Below, in pieces: positions 47,801 to 57,129 of a DNA stretch of 64,000 bases. Source of the stretch: Takakia lepidozioides (lineage: Eukaryota > Streptophyta > Takakiopsida > Takakiales > Takakiaceae); contig CM060731.1 in NCBI GenBank assembly GCA_030704615.1, forward strand, positions 92,546,756-92,610,755, given 5' to 3'. Below the pieces are notes generated by a model. It was not told where the DNA came from, ran no database searches, and saw nothing but the letters and a program-made list of their open reading frames with translations. The number at the start of each line of letters is the position of its first letter. Positions within the stretch are counted from its first letter, which is position 1. The translations under genes and the position numbers were made by a program.

Positions 47801-49360
47801 GCTAAGTCCCTAGGGTGGCTGGCACCGAAAACCGAAATTCGGCGCCATTTTTCCAATTCCAGGGCCAGTCAGTTCAGGGACTTAGGCATTTTCGGCCCGG
47901 ACCTGGGAAAATGGCGCCGAATTTCCAGTTCAGGGCTCCCAAAATGGCTAAGTCCCTAGGGTGGCTGGCACCGAAAACCGAAATTCGGCGCCATTTTTCC
48001 AATTCCAGGGCTAGTCAGTTCAGGGACTTAGGCATTTTCGGCCCGGACCTGGGAAAATGGCGCCGAATTTCCAGTTCAGGGCTCCCAAAATGGCTAAGTC
48101 CCTAGGGTGGCTGGCACCGAAAACCGAAATTCGGCGCCATTTTCCCAGTTCTAGGCCCAGTCAGTTCCGCCCCAACCTGGGAAAATGGTGCCGAATTTCC
48201 AGTTCAGGGACCTCATTCTGTGTTTTTCATGAATGCAGGTACTGCAAGTTCTCCCTTTTGGAGAGAGGTCATCTGTCTTTCGAGCCACCATTCTTCTTGG
48301 CATGGAGGAACCCTGGGGCTGACTCCATGTACACTGACGTTATTGTGAAGGAGTGGCATCTGGAACATTTGCGTGATTGCCCTTGGTATGTGGACCTTCC
48401 GCCCGGCTTGCTCGACCCATCCAAGTTTCAATTGAAGCTGGATGCTGAGGCCCGACGAAACCGGGCTCCGCTGCCTCCGCTGGGTCCAAAAGAGGCAAAA
48501 GCGCTTGCAAACTCCAGGAAAGCGGCAGAGCTTGCTCAGGCAGGAATTCAGGAGAAATTGGATGAGAAGAATAAAGGCCAAAGGAAAAGGACAAGGAAAC
48601 AGGTGAGTACAGTAACACCCAAAAAACAGAAAAACATCGGGGCATCGGAGGAGGCGTAGGAGGGGACCCAAGGGAGTGACTCGGACGACGACTTTGTTCA
48701 AGGTCCTACGACTACTGCTGCTGCTACCAAGTCACCGGTCGTCCGGGTTCCCAAGTCAGTTCGGAGTGGGACTGGCTCTGCCAAGAAGTTGGCATTTGAG
48801 GGCGAGCCTACACGGCGGTATTCGGTGGTGACGTTTACGCACAGGCCAAAGCTAGAACCTCAACCATCATCCAATGCGTCAATGAGAGCTTCCTTGATGC
48901 TCTCGCTGCCAAGGCGAAGAAGGTGGCACACAACAAGTCTTTGGCGGAGCAGAAGGGGAAAGCCAAGAAGAGGGCTGCCGGTACAGAGCCTAAAGACACC
49001 CCTGGTTTTGAAGCCATGATGGATTCTTCACCGCTGTGAGCACGGATTGCAAGAGCACTCGGGGGGGGGGTTGAGGTGGAGAGAGCTTGCGATATGATTC
49101 TCCTCGACATTCCAGATGGGGAGCTGCTGGAGGGCCTGGATGGTGTGCCCAACTGGAACAGGTTTACTGAGGACTACTGAAAAGCTGGGTTTGGGCTGGC
49201 GGGGATGCTCCTGGATGACGGTGGATGTGTGGTTGTCCTTGCCACAAGAGGGAAGACCACAGAGAATGCGGTGGCAAGATGGACACCGAAAAGTGTCACC
49301 CCGGTCCTCCTCAGAAAATGGTTCTGCATCAATACACAGGGGTTGCGAACAGAGTGCTAT
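44899..49360 (+). pseudogene. ParB-like/methyltransferase gene, copy 2, 5' end kept
   Basis: Exons are: a 44899-~45738 (basic/coiled N-terminus, KKKKKAKHMQS and KARERAKERAKEQARQ, then ARFGSPGGLPENPSAADVM); b 45769-46169; c 46288-46477; d 46581-46865; e 46950-47075; f 47171-47385; g 48239-~49035; h 49076-~49360. Exon b begins RPALPGDIDKLKFSFRDGY and contains KMFYVWDGNHRLLAWMEHI (DGNHR codons 46015-46029). This matches the ParB/sulfiredoxin-like pattern of an N-terminal 'xLxxS' helix followed by a D-G-x-H-R box and a VECVVLK strand. Exon h gives DMILLDIPDGELL (D-I-P-D at 49106-49117). Defects: no GT donor after exon a, a changed acceptor before exon c, CAG-to-TAG at 48657, TGA within exon h at about 49179, and truncation at 49360 by gypsy sequence before motif I. 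Confidence 0.65.
47465..48235. repeat. Intronic palindromic minisatellite, copy 2 (146 bp)
   Basis: About five units with a period of 146 bases (corresponding points at 47523, 47669 and 47815) carry 'aaaatggcgccgaatttcc', 'gaaattcggcgccatttt' and 'aaaatggctaagtccctagg'. The units are nearly identical to each other, more so than in copy 1. The array lies in the intron between exons f and g. Because 146 is not a multiple of three, the long ORFs over it are not protein repeats. Confidence 0.92.
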
Positions 49361-49485
49361 TTGTGCATACCTTTTGACAAATCTTCTGTAATAACTGGTT
49401 TGCCCAAGGAATCTCCTTAAACTTTTAACATTCTCTAGTGGTGGAGAGGCTTTAATGGACTCTGTCTTTCTGGGATCCAGCACCA
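49361..49485 (-). mobile_element. Flipped gypsy RT fragment at the element's left edge
   Basis: The minus strand reads LDPRKTESIKASPPLENVK and RRFLGQTSYYRRFVKRYAQI, the end of RT. The plus strand from 49486 continues directly with the next part of the element (LLKKDAVFAW). Reversing this 125-base piece would restore element order except for a few missing codons. Confidence 0.85.
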
Positions 49486-52400
49486 TTGAGCAAGCTTCTG
49501 AAGAAAGATGCAGTGTTTGCCTGGACCGCTAAATGTCAGCAGGCGTTTGAGGAACTTACACTGTCAGTAACAACTACACCGGTGCTGATTAACCCTCACT
49601 GGCATGTAGTATTTCATGTTCACTGCAATGCATCAGGAGAAGCGTTGGGAGCGGTGTTAGCCCAGAATGTTACAGGAAATATAGATTCACCTGTGTACTA
49701 TGCTAGCCGGTTGATGAACAGTGCTGAAAGGAACTATAGCACAACGGAAAGAGAAGCATTGGCAATGATCTATGCAGTGAAGAAATTCAGGCATTACCTG
49801 TTGGGCAAGAAGTTTATGTTTTATGTGGATCACCAGGCCCTGATATACCTGGTAAACAAACCTCTGATAAGCGGAAGAATAGCAAGATGGTTGATAATCT
49901 TGCACGAGTTTGAGTTCGAGGTTGTTTACAAGCCTGGGAGACTGCATCTTGTGGCGGATCATTTGTCACGGTTATCAACAGGAGAACCAGCCACAGGAAT
50001 AGATGATCAATTACCAGATGCGAGTCTCTTTGCAGTGGAGGTGCAGGGAAGTGCAGATGACTGGTTAGATTGGCAGTGGCCAATCAGATACTACCTTGCT
50101 CATGGTCAGTGCCCACCTAGTTATGGTAAGGAGCAGAGGAAGAGAATCGCTATCAAAGCTTTACCTTATACTATGGTAGGAAGCAGAATGTATAAGCTAG
50201 GACCTGATGGAGTACTAAAACGATGCTTGTACCACCATGAAGTAAATAAAGTTTTGGAGGAAGTTCATAAAGGAGTGGCTGGAGGTCATTTTGGAGAAGA
50301 GACTACAAGTAGGAAGATACTACTCGCAGGTTACTGGTGGCCTACTTTGTTCAAAGATGTACACGAGTATTGTCAGAGTTGTGATGAATGTCAGAGGCTA
50401 GGACCTTTGCAGAGATCTGGAAGGATGGCCTTGCATCCTACAATGCCTACGGAACCATTTCAGAAATGGGGACTAGACTTTGTTGGACCAATTAACCCAC
50501 CAGCCAAGAATACACGGAGCAGGTACATAATTACAGCCACTGATTATACTATGAAGTGGGTGGAAGCTAAAGCTTTAAGGGACAACACAGCCAAGTCCAC
50601 AGCAAGGTTCCTGTATGAGAACATACTTACACGATTTGGCTGTCCCTTAGAATTTATCAGTGATCAGGGAAGTCACTTCATGAATGAGACCATTGAGTTG
50701 TTGACTAAAGAGTTCATGATTGTACATAGAAAGAGTACAACATATTACCCACAGGGTAATGGGCAGGCAGAGGCTACCAACAAAATACTATGCACTATCT
50801 TGGCTAAGATAGTCAATGCGAACAGAACGGATTGGGATACAAAGCTGCTGACAGCTTTGTGGTCATACAGGACTTCCTATAAAGTCACCACAAAGTATAC
50901 ACCATTCCAATTAGTTTATGGTATGGAAGCCTTACTTCCAGTGGAATTCCTGTTACCTACCATGAGAACGGAGTGGGGAAAAAGAATGGAATTGCAAGAT
51001 TCCATTAAGGTCAGGAAACATGAATTATACCATGTGGAAGAAGTACGTGCTGATGCAGCTGATAATATGACCAGAATTCAGATGAAGAGGAAGGAACAGT
51101 TTGATGAAGGCAAGTTAAAAACTTTTAAGACGGGAGATTTGGTTCTATGGTTGCAGAAAAAGGGAAAGATTAAAGCTTCTAAGCTTAAATCACCATGGAA
51201 AGGACCTTATGTCATACAAAAGATGTATGATAACAACACCGCCATGTTACAAACCATTAACAAAAAAATGCTGGGAAGAGTCAATGCCAATAAATTGAAG
51301 GGGTACAGTGGTATCCATGACAAACCATTACAGCATGATTTGCATGTTGAAACGCAAGAGCAGTCAAGGGCTGCACCAGTGTTACGAACGGAGTATGGAG
51401 CACTTGTCGCTAGGCCGAGCATATATGACCAGGGCGGGCAAAACAAGCGTGACACAGCCTATCACAGCCCATCAAGGCGGACCACAGCCTATCACAGCCA
51501 ATCACGACGTGACACAACCTATCACAGCCCATCAAGGCAAAGCACAGCCTATCACAGCCCTTCACGACGTGACACAGCCTATCACAGCCCAGCACGGCGC
51601 ATCACAGCCTATCACAGCTTACCACAGTGTATCACAGCCTATCACAGCGTACCACAGTATGACACAGCATGTCACAGCTCAACACAGTCTACTAGGGTTA
51701 CACGATCCATAGATTCAGTGACAGGTGGACGCATAATAACTTCAGGAAAATGGCTGACGGAAGAAAAGACGGAAACTAGTTTAAAAATAGACACGTGGAA
51801 GTCAGGGCGCGACACACAGCTGAGAAGGAAGTGCAAGAACAGGTGTCATAAAGAAAGAGGACAAGAACGGCCGTCAAAAGGGATGAAAGGCGGGCCCATT
51901 AATGAATACGGAAAAATGGAAACGGAACGAACGGCAAGTACAGAAAAGCGAAATTCTTGTCACATGTGTGATCCTAGTGGACTATCCAGCAGGGAAAGTC
52001 CACTAAAGAAAATGAAATCTAAAATCCAGTCACAGCGGATACAGCCAATAGAAAACCAGAGAAAGGATCAAGAAAATGGAGGGAAATTGAGCGCAAGAGG
52101 CGGCGTCGTTCTGAGTAACGGGCGTCTCGACGGGACAGACCATCAATGCTATAGCTTGGAAACTATGGAGGAACTAACAGATTATACGCTTGCAATATTA
52201 CTTACGCAGCATAGACACGAAAGAACAGAGCGGAGCTTTTCTCTTGAGCGATGCTTGCAAGCCCCGCAAGCTTACAAGAAATTACCCATAGCTTTCTGTG
52301 GCAACCATACGTTTATGCTTTGTGCACTACAGACATTTCTGCAGCTGTTACAGCCAAAACAGTTCTGTGAGTCTAAAATGAAGAGAGTGAGAGGAATGGA

Positions 52401-53196
52401 GGAAATCAGGGTGAAGAGCACCACAATTCTGCAGAAACAAACGATTGTTACCCCACAGGCGATACAGATACTGGAGGAGCTGAGATTGCAAGGATTGCAA
52501 AGCATAGATTGGACAATACACCATAGACAGTACATGTTACAATTTTTGCAGAACTTTGAGCCAAGGACAGGAACAACAACGGTGAAGGGAGTTGAATTAA
52601 TGATTACTCCCCTATACCTCCAGCAATTGTTTCGATTGCCCGCAGGTCAGGTGCATGTGGAGGAACACAGGGCAAGACTACAAATAGGGGACTTATTCCA
52701 AGAAGGGAGTTTCTTTAAAACTCAGGGTTATGCTTGTACCAAGGCTGTGTACCCAGGGCTAAAAGAGGTGGGCCAGGTATTGAACGTTCTGATTGCCTTG
52801 AAACAGAACCAACAGTATTTGAGCAGATCCTTCACGGAGGAAATACTCAAAGCCCTGAAGGGACAAGAGGTACAATGGGCGGACATAATGTACAATGCAC
52901 TGGTGGAGGAGATGAAAAGATTACAAGGTACTACCGCAAAGTCTCCTATCATAGTGTCTGGCCCAATCATTGCTCAAATAATTCTTGATTCTGGCATACT
53001 TGATGCGCAAGAAAGAAAGGAGATGGGAGTGTTTGAGCCAGAAACCACTGCAATGGAAGAGCAAGGCTCTTCACACAGTGAGGGTGGACTAGCAGGGCAA
53101 CCCGAGACTAAGAGGCAGAGACGGGGAAAGATTGTAGTGGCGGATCCACTGGCTTCATGGATTCCGCATGATAATGTTTCCCAAGCTCATGTGTAG
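49486..53196 (+). CDS. pol: gypsy RNase H-integrase-downstream-domain ORF, 1236 codons, open
   Basis: RNase H (residues ~40-165): HVHCNASGEALG (the catalytic Asp is Asn48), STTEREALAMIYAVKKF and YVDHQALIYL. Integrase zinc module (~250-303): HHEVNKVLEEVHK, then CQSCDECQR. DDE core: D331 (GLDFVGP), D393 (ISDQG), E429 (GQAEA), a D-x35-E spacing. C-terminal: GPYVIQKMYDNNTAML. Residues ~665-745 are a Tyr/His/Ser/Arg repeat (AYHSPSRRDT-type decamers). Residues ~860-1190 form a further domain (TDYTLAILLTQ, KSTTILQKQTIV, ITPLYLQQLFRLPAGQ, SRSFTEEILKALKGQE). This vaguely resembles the 'plant transposon' domain found after pol in Athila-type elements. Gag, protease and most of RT are missing. That no stop occurs over 3.7 kb is notable for a truncated element. 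The listed start is only where similarity begins. Confidence 0.85.
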   Translation: MSKLLKKDAVFAWTAKCQQAFEELTLSVTTTPVLINPHWHVVFHVHCNASGEALGAVLAQNVTGNIDSPVYYASRLMNSAERNYSTTEREALAMIYAVKKFRHYLLGKKFMFYVDHQALIYLVNKPLISGRIARWLIILHEFEFEVVYKPGRLHLVADHLSRLSTGEPATGIDDQLPDASLFAVEVQGSADDWLDWQWPIRYYLAHGQCPPSYGKEQRKRIAIKALPYTMVGSRMYKLGPDGVLKRCLYHHEVNKVLEEVHKGVAGGHFGEETTSRKILLAGYWWPTLFKDVHEYCQSCDECQRLGPLQRSGRMALHPTMPTEPFQKWGLDFVGPINPPAKNTRSRYIITATDYTMKWVEAKALRDNTAKSTARFLYENILTRFGCPLEFISDQGSHFMNETIELLTKEFMIVHRKSTTYYPQGNGQAEATNKILCTILAKIVNANRTDWDTKLLTALWSYRTSYKVTTKYTPFQLVYGMEALLPVEFLLPTMRTEWGKRMELQDSIKVRKHELYHVEEVRADAADNMTRIQMKRKEQFDEGKLKTFKTGDLVLWLQKKGKIKASKLKSPWKGPYVIQKMYDNNTAMLQTINKKMLGRVNANKLKGYSGIHDKPLQHDLHVETQEQSRAAPVLRTEYGALVARPSIYDQGGQNKRDTAYHSPSRRTTAYHSQSRRDTTYHSPSRQSTAYHSPSRRDTAYHSPARRITAYHSLPQCITAYHSVPQYDTACHSSTQSTRVTRSIDSVTGGRIITSGKWLTEEKTETSLKIDTWKSGRDTQLRRKCKNRCHKERGQERPSKGMKGGPINEYGKMETERTASTEKRNSCHMCDPSGLSSRESPLKKMKSKIQSQRIQPIENQRKDQENGGKLSARGGVVLSNGRLDGTDHQCYSLETMEELTDYTLAILLTQHRHERTERSFSLERCLQAPQAYKKLPIAFCGNHTFMLCALQTFLQLLQPKQFCESKMKRVRGMEEIRVKSTTILQKQTIVTPQAIQILEELRLQGLQSIDWTIHHRQYMLQFLQNFEPRTGTTTVKGVELMITPLYLQQLFRLPAGQVHVEEHRARLQIGDLFQEGSFFKTQGYACTKAVYPGLKEVGQVLNVLIALKQNQQYLSRSFTEEILKALKGQEVQWADIMYNALVEEMKRLQGTTAKSPIIVSGPIIAQIILDSGILDAQERKEMGVFEPETTAMEEQGSSHSEGGLAGQPETKRQRRGKIVVADPLASWIPHDNVSQAHV
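51451..51690 (+). repeat. 10-bp TATCACAGCC tandem repeats inside the pol ORF
   Basis: Units such as 'tatcacagcc', 'catcaaggcg' and 'gacacagcct' repeat every 10 bases. Three units make 30 bases, so the protein repeats every ten residues and the frame stays open. Related arrays lie at 37990-38140 (reverse) and 63795-64000. Confidence 0.88.
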
Positions 53197-53540
53197 GAAG
53201 GGGCACAGCAGCACAGAGAGATGCTATTTCTGGAAGCAGGACCTTCAGAGAGGGAGGAGCAAGTTACTTCAGTATCACAACCATCACAGCCAGCTGATCG
53301 ACTAGTCACAAGGTCACAAGTTGTCCATGCAGCTCAAGCAGAAATAATTGATTTGGAAAGAGAAGGGTTAGATATTCCAACAACAGAACAGATAGTAGCA
53401 GAAATGGAGAAGGGGGACCTTCTCTATGAATATTCTGGTCTGGTCAAGGAGACAGAGATTCCAGAGATGCAACAGTTGCCCAAGGGAAATCCTGAGGTGC
53501 ATATAATACACACACCTGTGACGGAGGTACCACAGGCGGA
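53197..53540 (+). pseudogene. gypsy downstream domain, continuation after a stop
   Basis: After the TAG at 53194-53196 the sequence continues to match the minus-strand element at 36062-36792: EEQVTSVSQPSQPADR, REGLDIPTTEQIVAEMEKGD and LLYE. Matching text ends near 53540, where the block B repeat starts. The ORF 53221-53619 runs into the repeat, so its last ~25 codons are not gypsy. Confidence 0.7.
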
Positions 53541-54640
53541 AGGGCAACCATCCGTTGGCCCATTGAACGAATTTCGATTGATCTCATATTACTCTGGGGC
53601 CTCTTACATGGCACATTGAACATAGTGGCCAAGTCTCAAAACGAACCAAAATCATTTCGATGGCCAACCATCCGTTGAGCCATTGAATGAATTTCGATTG
53701 ATCTCATATTAGTCCGCGACCTGTGAGAGGGTGTCTCGAACGTGCTGACAAAGTTTGGAAGCAAACAAAAATGATTTGGATGGGCGACCATCCGTTCACC
53801 TGTGGAATGTATTCCGTTGGATCTACTATTGCTTTGAGACCTGTTGGACTGTGTTTCGCGTGCTCACGATTTTTTTTTTCATTCTGTTTCTGAATGGGGT
53901 GTGTAATGTAGCCATATGCAACGTGTGTGCCAAATTTGGGAGCGATCAAAATTCATTTGGACCCAAAATCACAGTTTTTTCCTTGTTTTGCACTCCAAAC
54001 CTATTTATTGGCTTAAAATAAAATAAAATTCAATTAAATTGTGAAATGGCTTGAAGGGGGAGCGCGTCAATGGGGAGGCAAATGATTTATTTGTCTGTTG
54101 TGTCTCTGCACATGTGTCGCACACATGTTCAAGCACATGCAGACAAAAGAGGGGCTTCAACCATATCCGTTCAATGGGTGCAATAGCCGTGCACTCATTG
54201 CAGGATTTCTTTTTTCGCATTGAACAAAAACCAGATGACAAGTGAACGCCTCATTGGACAATCGAACGAATTTCGATTGATCTCGTATTACACTGGGACG
54301 TATCAGATGGTATATTGAACACATTGGCCAAGTTTCAAAGCGAACTAAAATCATTTGGATGGGCAACCATCCGTTGGCCCATTGAACGAATTTCAATTGA
54401 TCTCATATTATTCTGGGGCCTCTTACATGGCACATTGAACATAATGGCCAAGTCTCAAATCGAACTAAAATCATTTCAATGGCCAACCATCCGTTGAGCC
54501 ATCGAATGAATTTCGATTGATCTCATATTAGTCCGGGACCTGATACATGGTATGTTGAACATAGTGGCAAAGATTGAAAGCAAACGAAAATCATTTGGAT
54601 GGGCAACCGTTCAATCACCCATTGAATGAATGGGGTTTCG
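53540..54640 (+). repeat. Block B, right copy: 120-bp units with flank
   Basis: Units near 53540, 53660, 54250, 54370 and 54490 carry 'gattgatctcatatta' and 'atttggatgggcaaccatcc'. They surround the same flank seen at 10360-10640 (cgtttcgcgtgc ... ggggaggcaaatg ... 'atccgttcaatgggtgcaat'). Orientation is opposite to the array at 26755-27585. Confidence 0.88.
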
Positions 54641-55850
54641 TATACTGGGATCTGTTACATGGTATGCCCTTTGAAGCTCTTTTTGTAGCGTCTCCTGCCT
54701 CGTAATGCGGTGCTTCTCCATGTCCACTTTATCCAATATATTCCACCTGGAACAGATCCACATATGTGTGCAGAAATCCTTAAAAAGACAAATGACCATC
54801 TCCACTTTTATAAGCCTCATCCCCAGTTTCCAGTTTTGATGGTCATTTGGTTTTTTAAGTCTTTACATACGCATATGTGGATATCTTCCAGATGGAAGAT
54901 ATTAACATTGGAAAAATAAGAGTTGGAGAAGCACTTCATTACGAAGCAAGAGACATTACAGAAGACCTCAGCATGTTGAACATCTGGATGAAGAACCTTG
55001 CCCATCGTCGCTTCAAAGTTCTAGCGCTTCTGAAATGATTACATGTTTGTTGGTGGAAGCAGATCTCATAGGCCACATTGATCTTGTACCCATCGAAGAC
55101 TCCCATAGGCCACATGAAACGGTTCATGTGATACATTTTCACAAATGCGATGTGATACATTTGTGAAACGGTATCACATCAACCGTTTAATGTGGCCAAT
55201 GCACTTCTTCCGCACCATGGCGGAAATGTTCGCCATTTGAAAGCACAAACACAAATAATCCGTGCAAACAATCTCAATAATCATATGTACTGCAAGGTGT
55301 TTCATACTGCCGATGTTCATGTAGCTGAATTATTTAGGAATCCTTTTACTACTCCCATGCCAACAACATCAGGTCCACTACGACTGCCATATTCCGAATT
55401 CCGTATCAGCCACCACGAACATGAAACCAGGAACTTTGCACAAAATCTCCAATTCATTCAATTTATGGTGGGCCAGGGCTGCAGCATGCAAGCTGGCCGG
55501 GGTGGCTGATACGTCCGTTAGAACATGACAGTCTCAGAGGACGTTGGCATGGGAATAGCAAAAAGAGTACTACAAAATTCAGTTAGAGGAACAACAATAG
55601 CATGAAACACCATACCGTAAATATGATTGTTGACATTGGTTGTGACAGCTCCAATCAATAGAGAACTCGCACCATCAGTTGCGCTCCAACAGCAGTACCG
55701 GTCCCTTGAGTAAATAAAATTCCGTTGTAAATAATAAATTGCATACGCTCAAACCTCACAAATGTCATTTCAACAAAACCGGCCGTGTATTGTGGCACTG
55801 TTTGTAACTGCGAATGTTTCAATGTTTCTGACACGGTACTGAGAAAATGA
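54640..55850 (+). repeat. Block A, right copy
   Basis: This is the reverse complement of 25480-26760 over most of its length, attached to block B on the same side as in the left copy. It holds a ~90-base imperfect palindrome at 55108-55197 beginning 'ggccacatgaaacggttcat' and ending 'accgtttaatgtggcc'. No intact ORF. Confidence 0.8.
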
Positions 55851-56115
55851 TATATTGGCTCCATAGGAGTTAGACAACAAACGTTCCATATCTCATTCAA
55901 CTGTGCGACACTACCATGAGTGACATGGATAAAAAAATAATAGGTGTACATGCGACCTCCGCACGTTAAGTAGAGACCTACTATCAAACGTTCGGAGATC
56001 GCATGTGCACCTATTACTTTCCGATCCATGCCTCTCATGGTAGTGTTGCACAGTTGAATGAGATGAGACGTTTGTTGTCTAACTCCTACGGAACTAATAC
56101 ATCGTTTTCTCATAA
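55845..56115. repeat. Long imperfect palindrome (arms ~130 bp)
   Basis: The left arm (about 55845-55978) and right arm (about 55985-56115) are reverse complements with scattered changes. Examples are 'taggagttagacaacaaacg' against the right-arm text before 'aactaatacatcg', and 'ggtgtacatgcgacctcc' against 'ggagatcgcatgtgcacc'. Weaker symmetry extends outward to about 55730 and 56250 ('gcatacgctcaaacctc' against 'gtcgagcatatgcaatg'). This is a foldback structure at the edge of block A. Confidence 0.8.
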
Positions 56116-56324
56116 CCCTATCCGAAACCTTGGAACATTACAAATGTAAACAATGAGCCAGTACACAAACCATTTATGTTGCGATGACAGGTGCCAGGGT
56201 CGAGCATATGCAATGTAGTATTTACAATGGGATTTTATTTATTACATGCACGATCAAAATTGAGTTATGTCTTCATAAAAGAACCATTGTACCGCCATAA
56301 ATCTCATATCTACGATACTATGGC

Positions 56325-57023
56325 ATGTTCATTGCGGTATGGAGTTCATTAACATTTATAGTGTCTTTGTTGGGGCTGGACAGGAATCGGGAGGCTTTCA
56401 TCGCATGGGAGAGGGAAGAGCTGAAGGCGGAGATCTTCGCAAGGGGACGTGCGGCAACTGCATTCAACTTGTTTCGATCTGTCCGTCAAGGCTGCCCCCT
56501 GGCTCCTTTCCTCTTCATTATTGCCGCCGACACGCTTGGTTACATGCTACAAGTAGACAGGCAGATTCTGGGTCTTAGAATCACAAACTACATAACTAAC
56601 CAGCCTGCTTACATCAGGGAATCCATGTATGTAGATGACACTTTCCTTATGCTTCAAGCAAGCCAAACCAACCTGGACAGAACTGCAGCAACTTTGGAGG
56701 CCTTCTGTGAAACCTCTGGTTTCAAGGTCAACTGGAACAAAACTTGTGTCATCCTCGCTGGAGACACATCAAAATCCCTTCTGGGACGTGTGCCCTCTTG
56801 GGGCCAGGCCTGGGGTCTATCATGGCTGCAACCTAGCCCGACGACAACGTTGCTAGGATACACCTATGGGCTTGATATCACCGATGAACAACGATTTGCA
56901 CCCATTCTTTCCAAGATCAAAAGAAACCTCACTTTTTGGGGCTCTAAGTTCCTCTCAATCACGTTGCGCTTGTCAGTTCTTCCCCACAAATGCCAGCCCT
57001 TCCTGGGATGGGGACCTGCTTAA
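56325..57023 (+). pseudogene. LINE (non-LTR) reverse transcriptase fragment
   Basis: The ORF contains FNLFRSVRQGCPLAPFLFII, the non-LTR RT motif, and the catalytic YVDD at about 56631-56639 followed by TFLMLQAS. Later segments (GFKVNWNKTCVI, LGYTYGLDITDEQRFAPIL) match the region after the catalytic box in plant L1-type elements. It lacks the endonuclease domain, the RT N-terminus and the C-terminal part, so it is a truncated dead copy. Possible frame-shifted continuation runs to about 57130. Confidence 0.88.
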
Positions 57024-57129
57024 TCAAACAACTTACCTTGTTTTTGTGAGGCACTTGTGCTGCATGGGGCAGAGCCATTCAATTGGCCGGAGGTCCAGTT
57101 CCTCCGCAAGTGAGCTATTCCCTTGTCAC

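Noticed and set aside
47523-48105. Several plus-strand ORFs of exactly 96 codons with MAPNFQFRAPKMAKSLG-like repeats
   Set aside because: They are translations of the 146-bp minisatellite. The period is not a multiple of three, ORFs occur on both strands, and the array lies in an intron.
25480-55850. Simple assembly duplication as the explanation of the inverted blocks
   Set aside because: Corresponding blocks carry many substitutions, different lesions and different repeat numbers, so they are real paralogous copies. The junctions themselves could still be misassembled.
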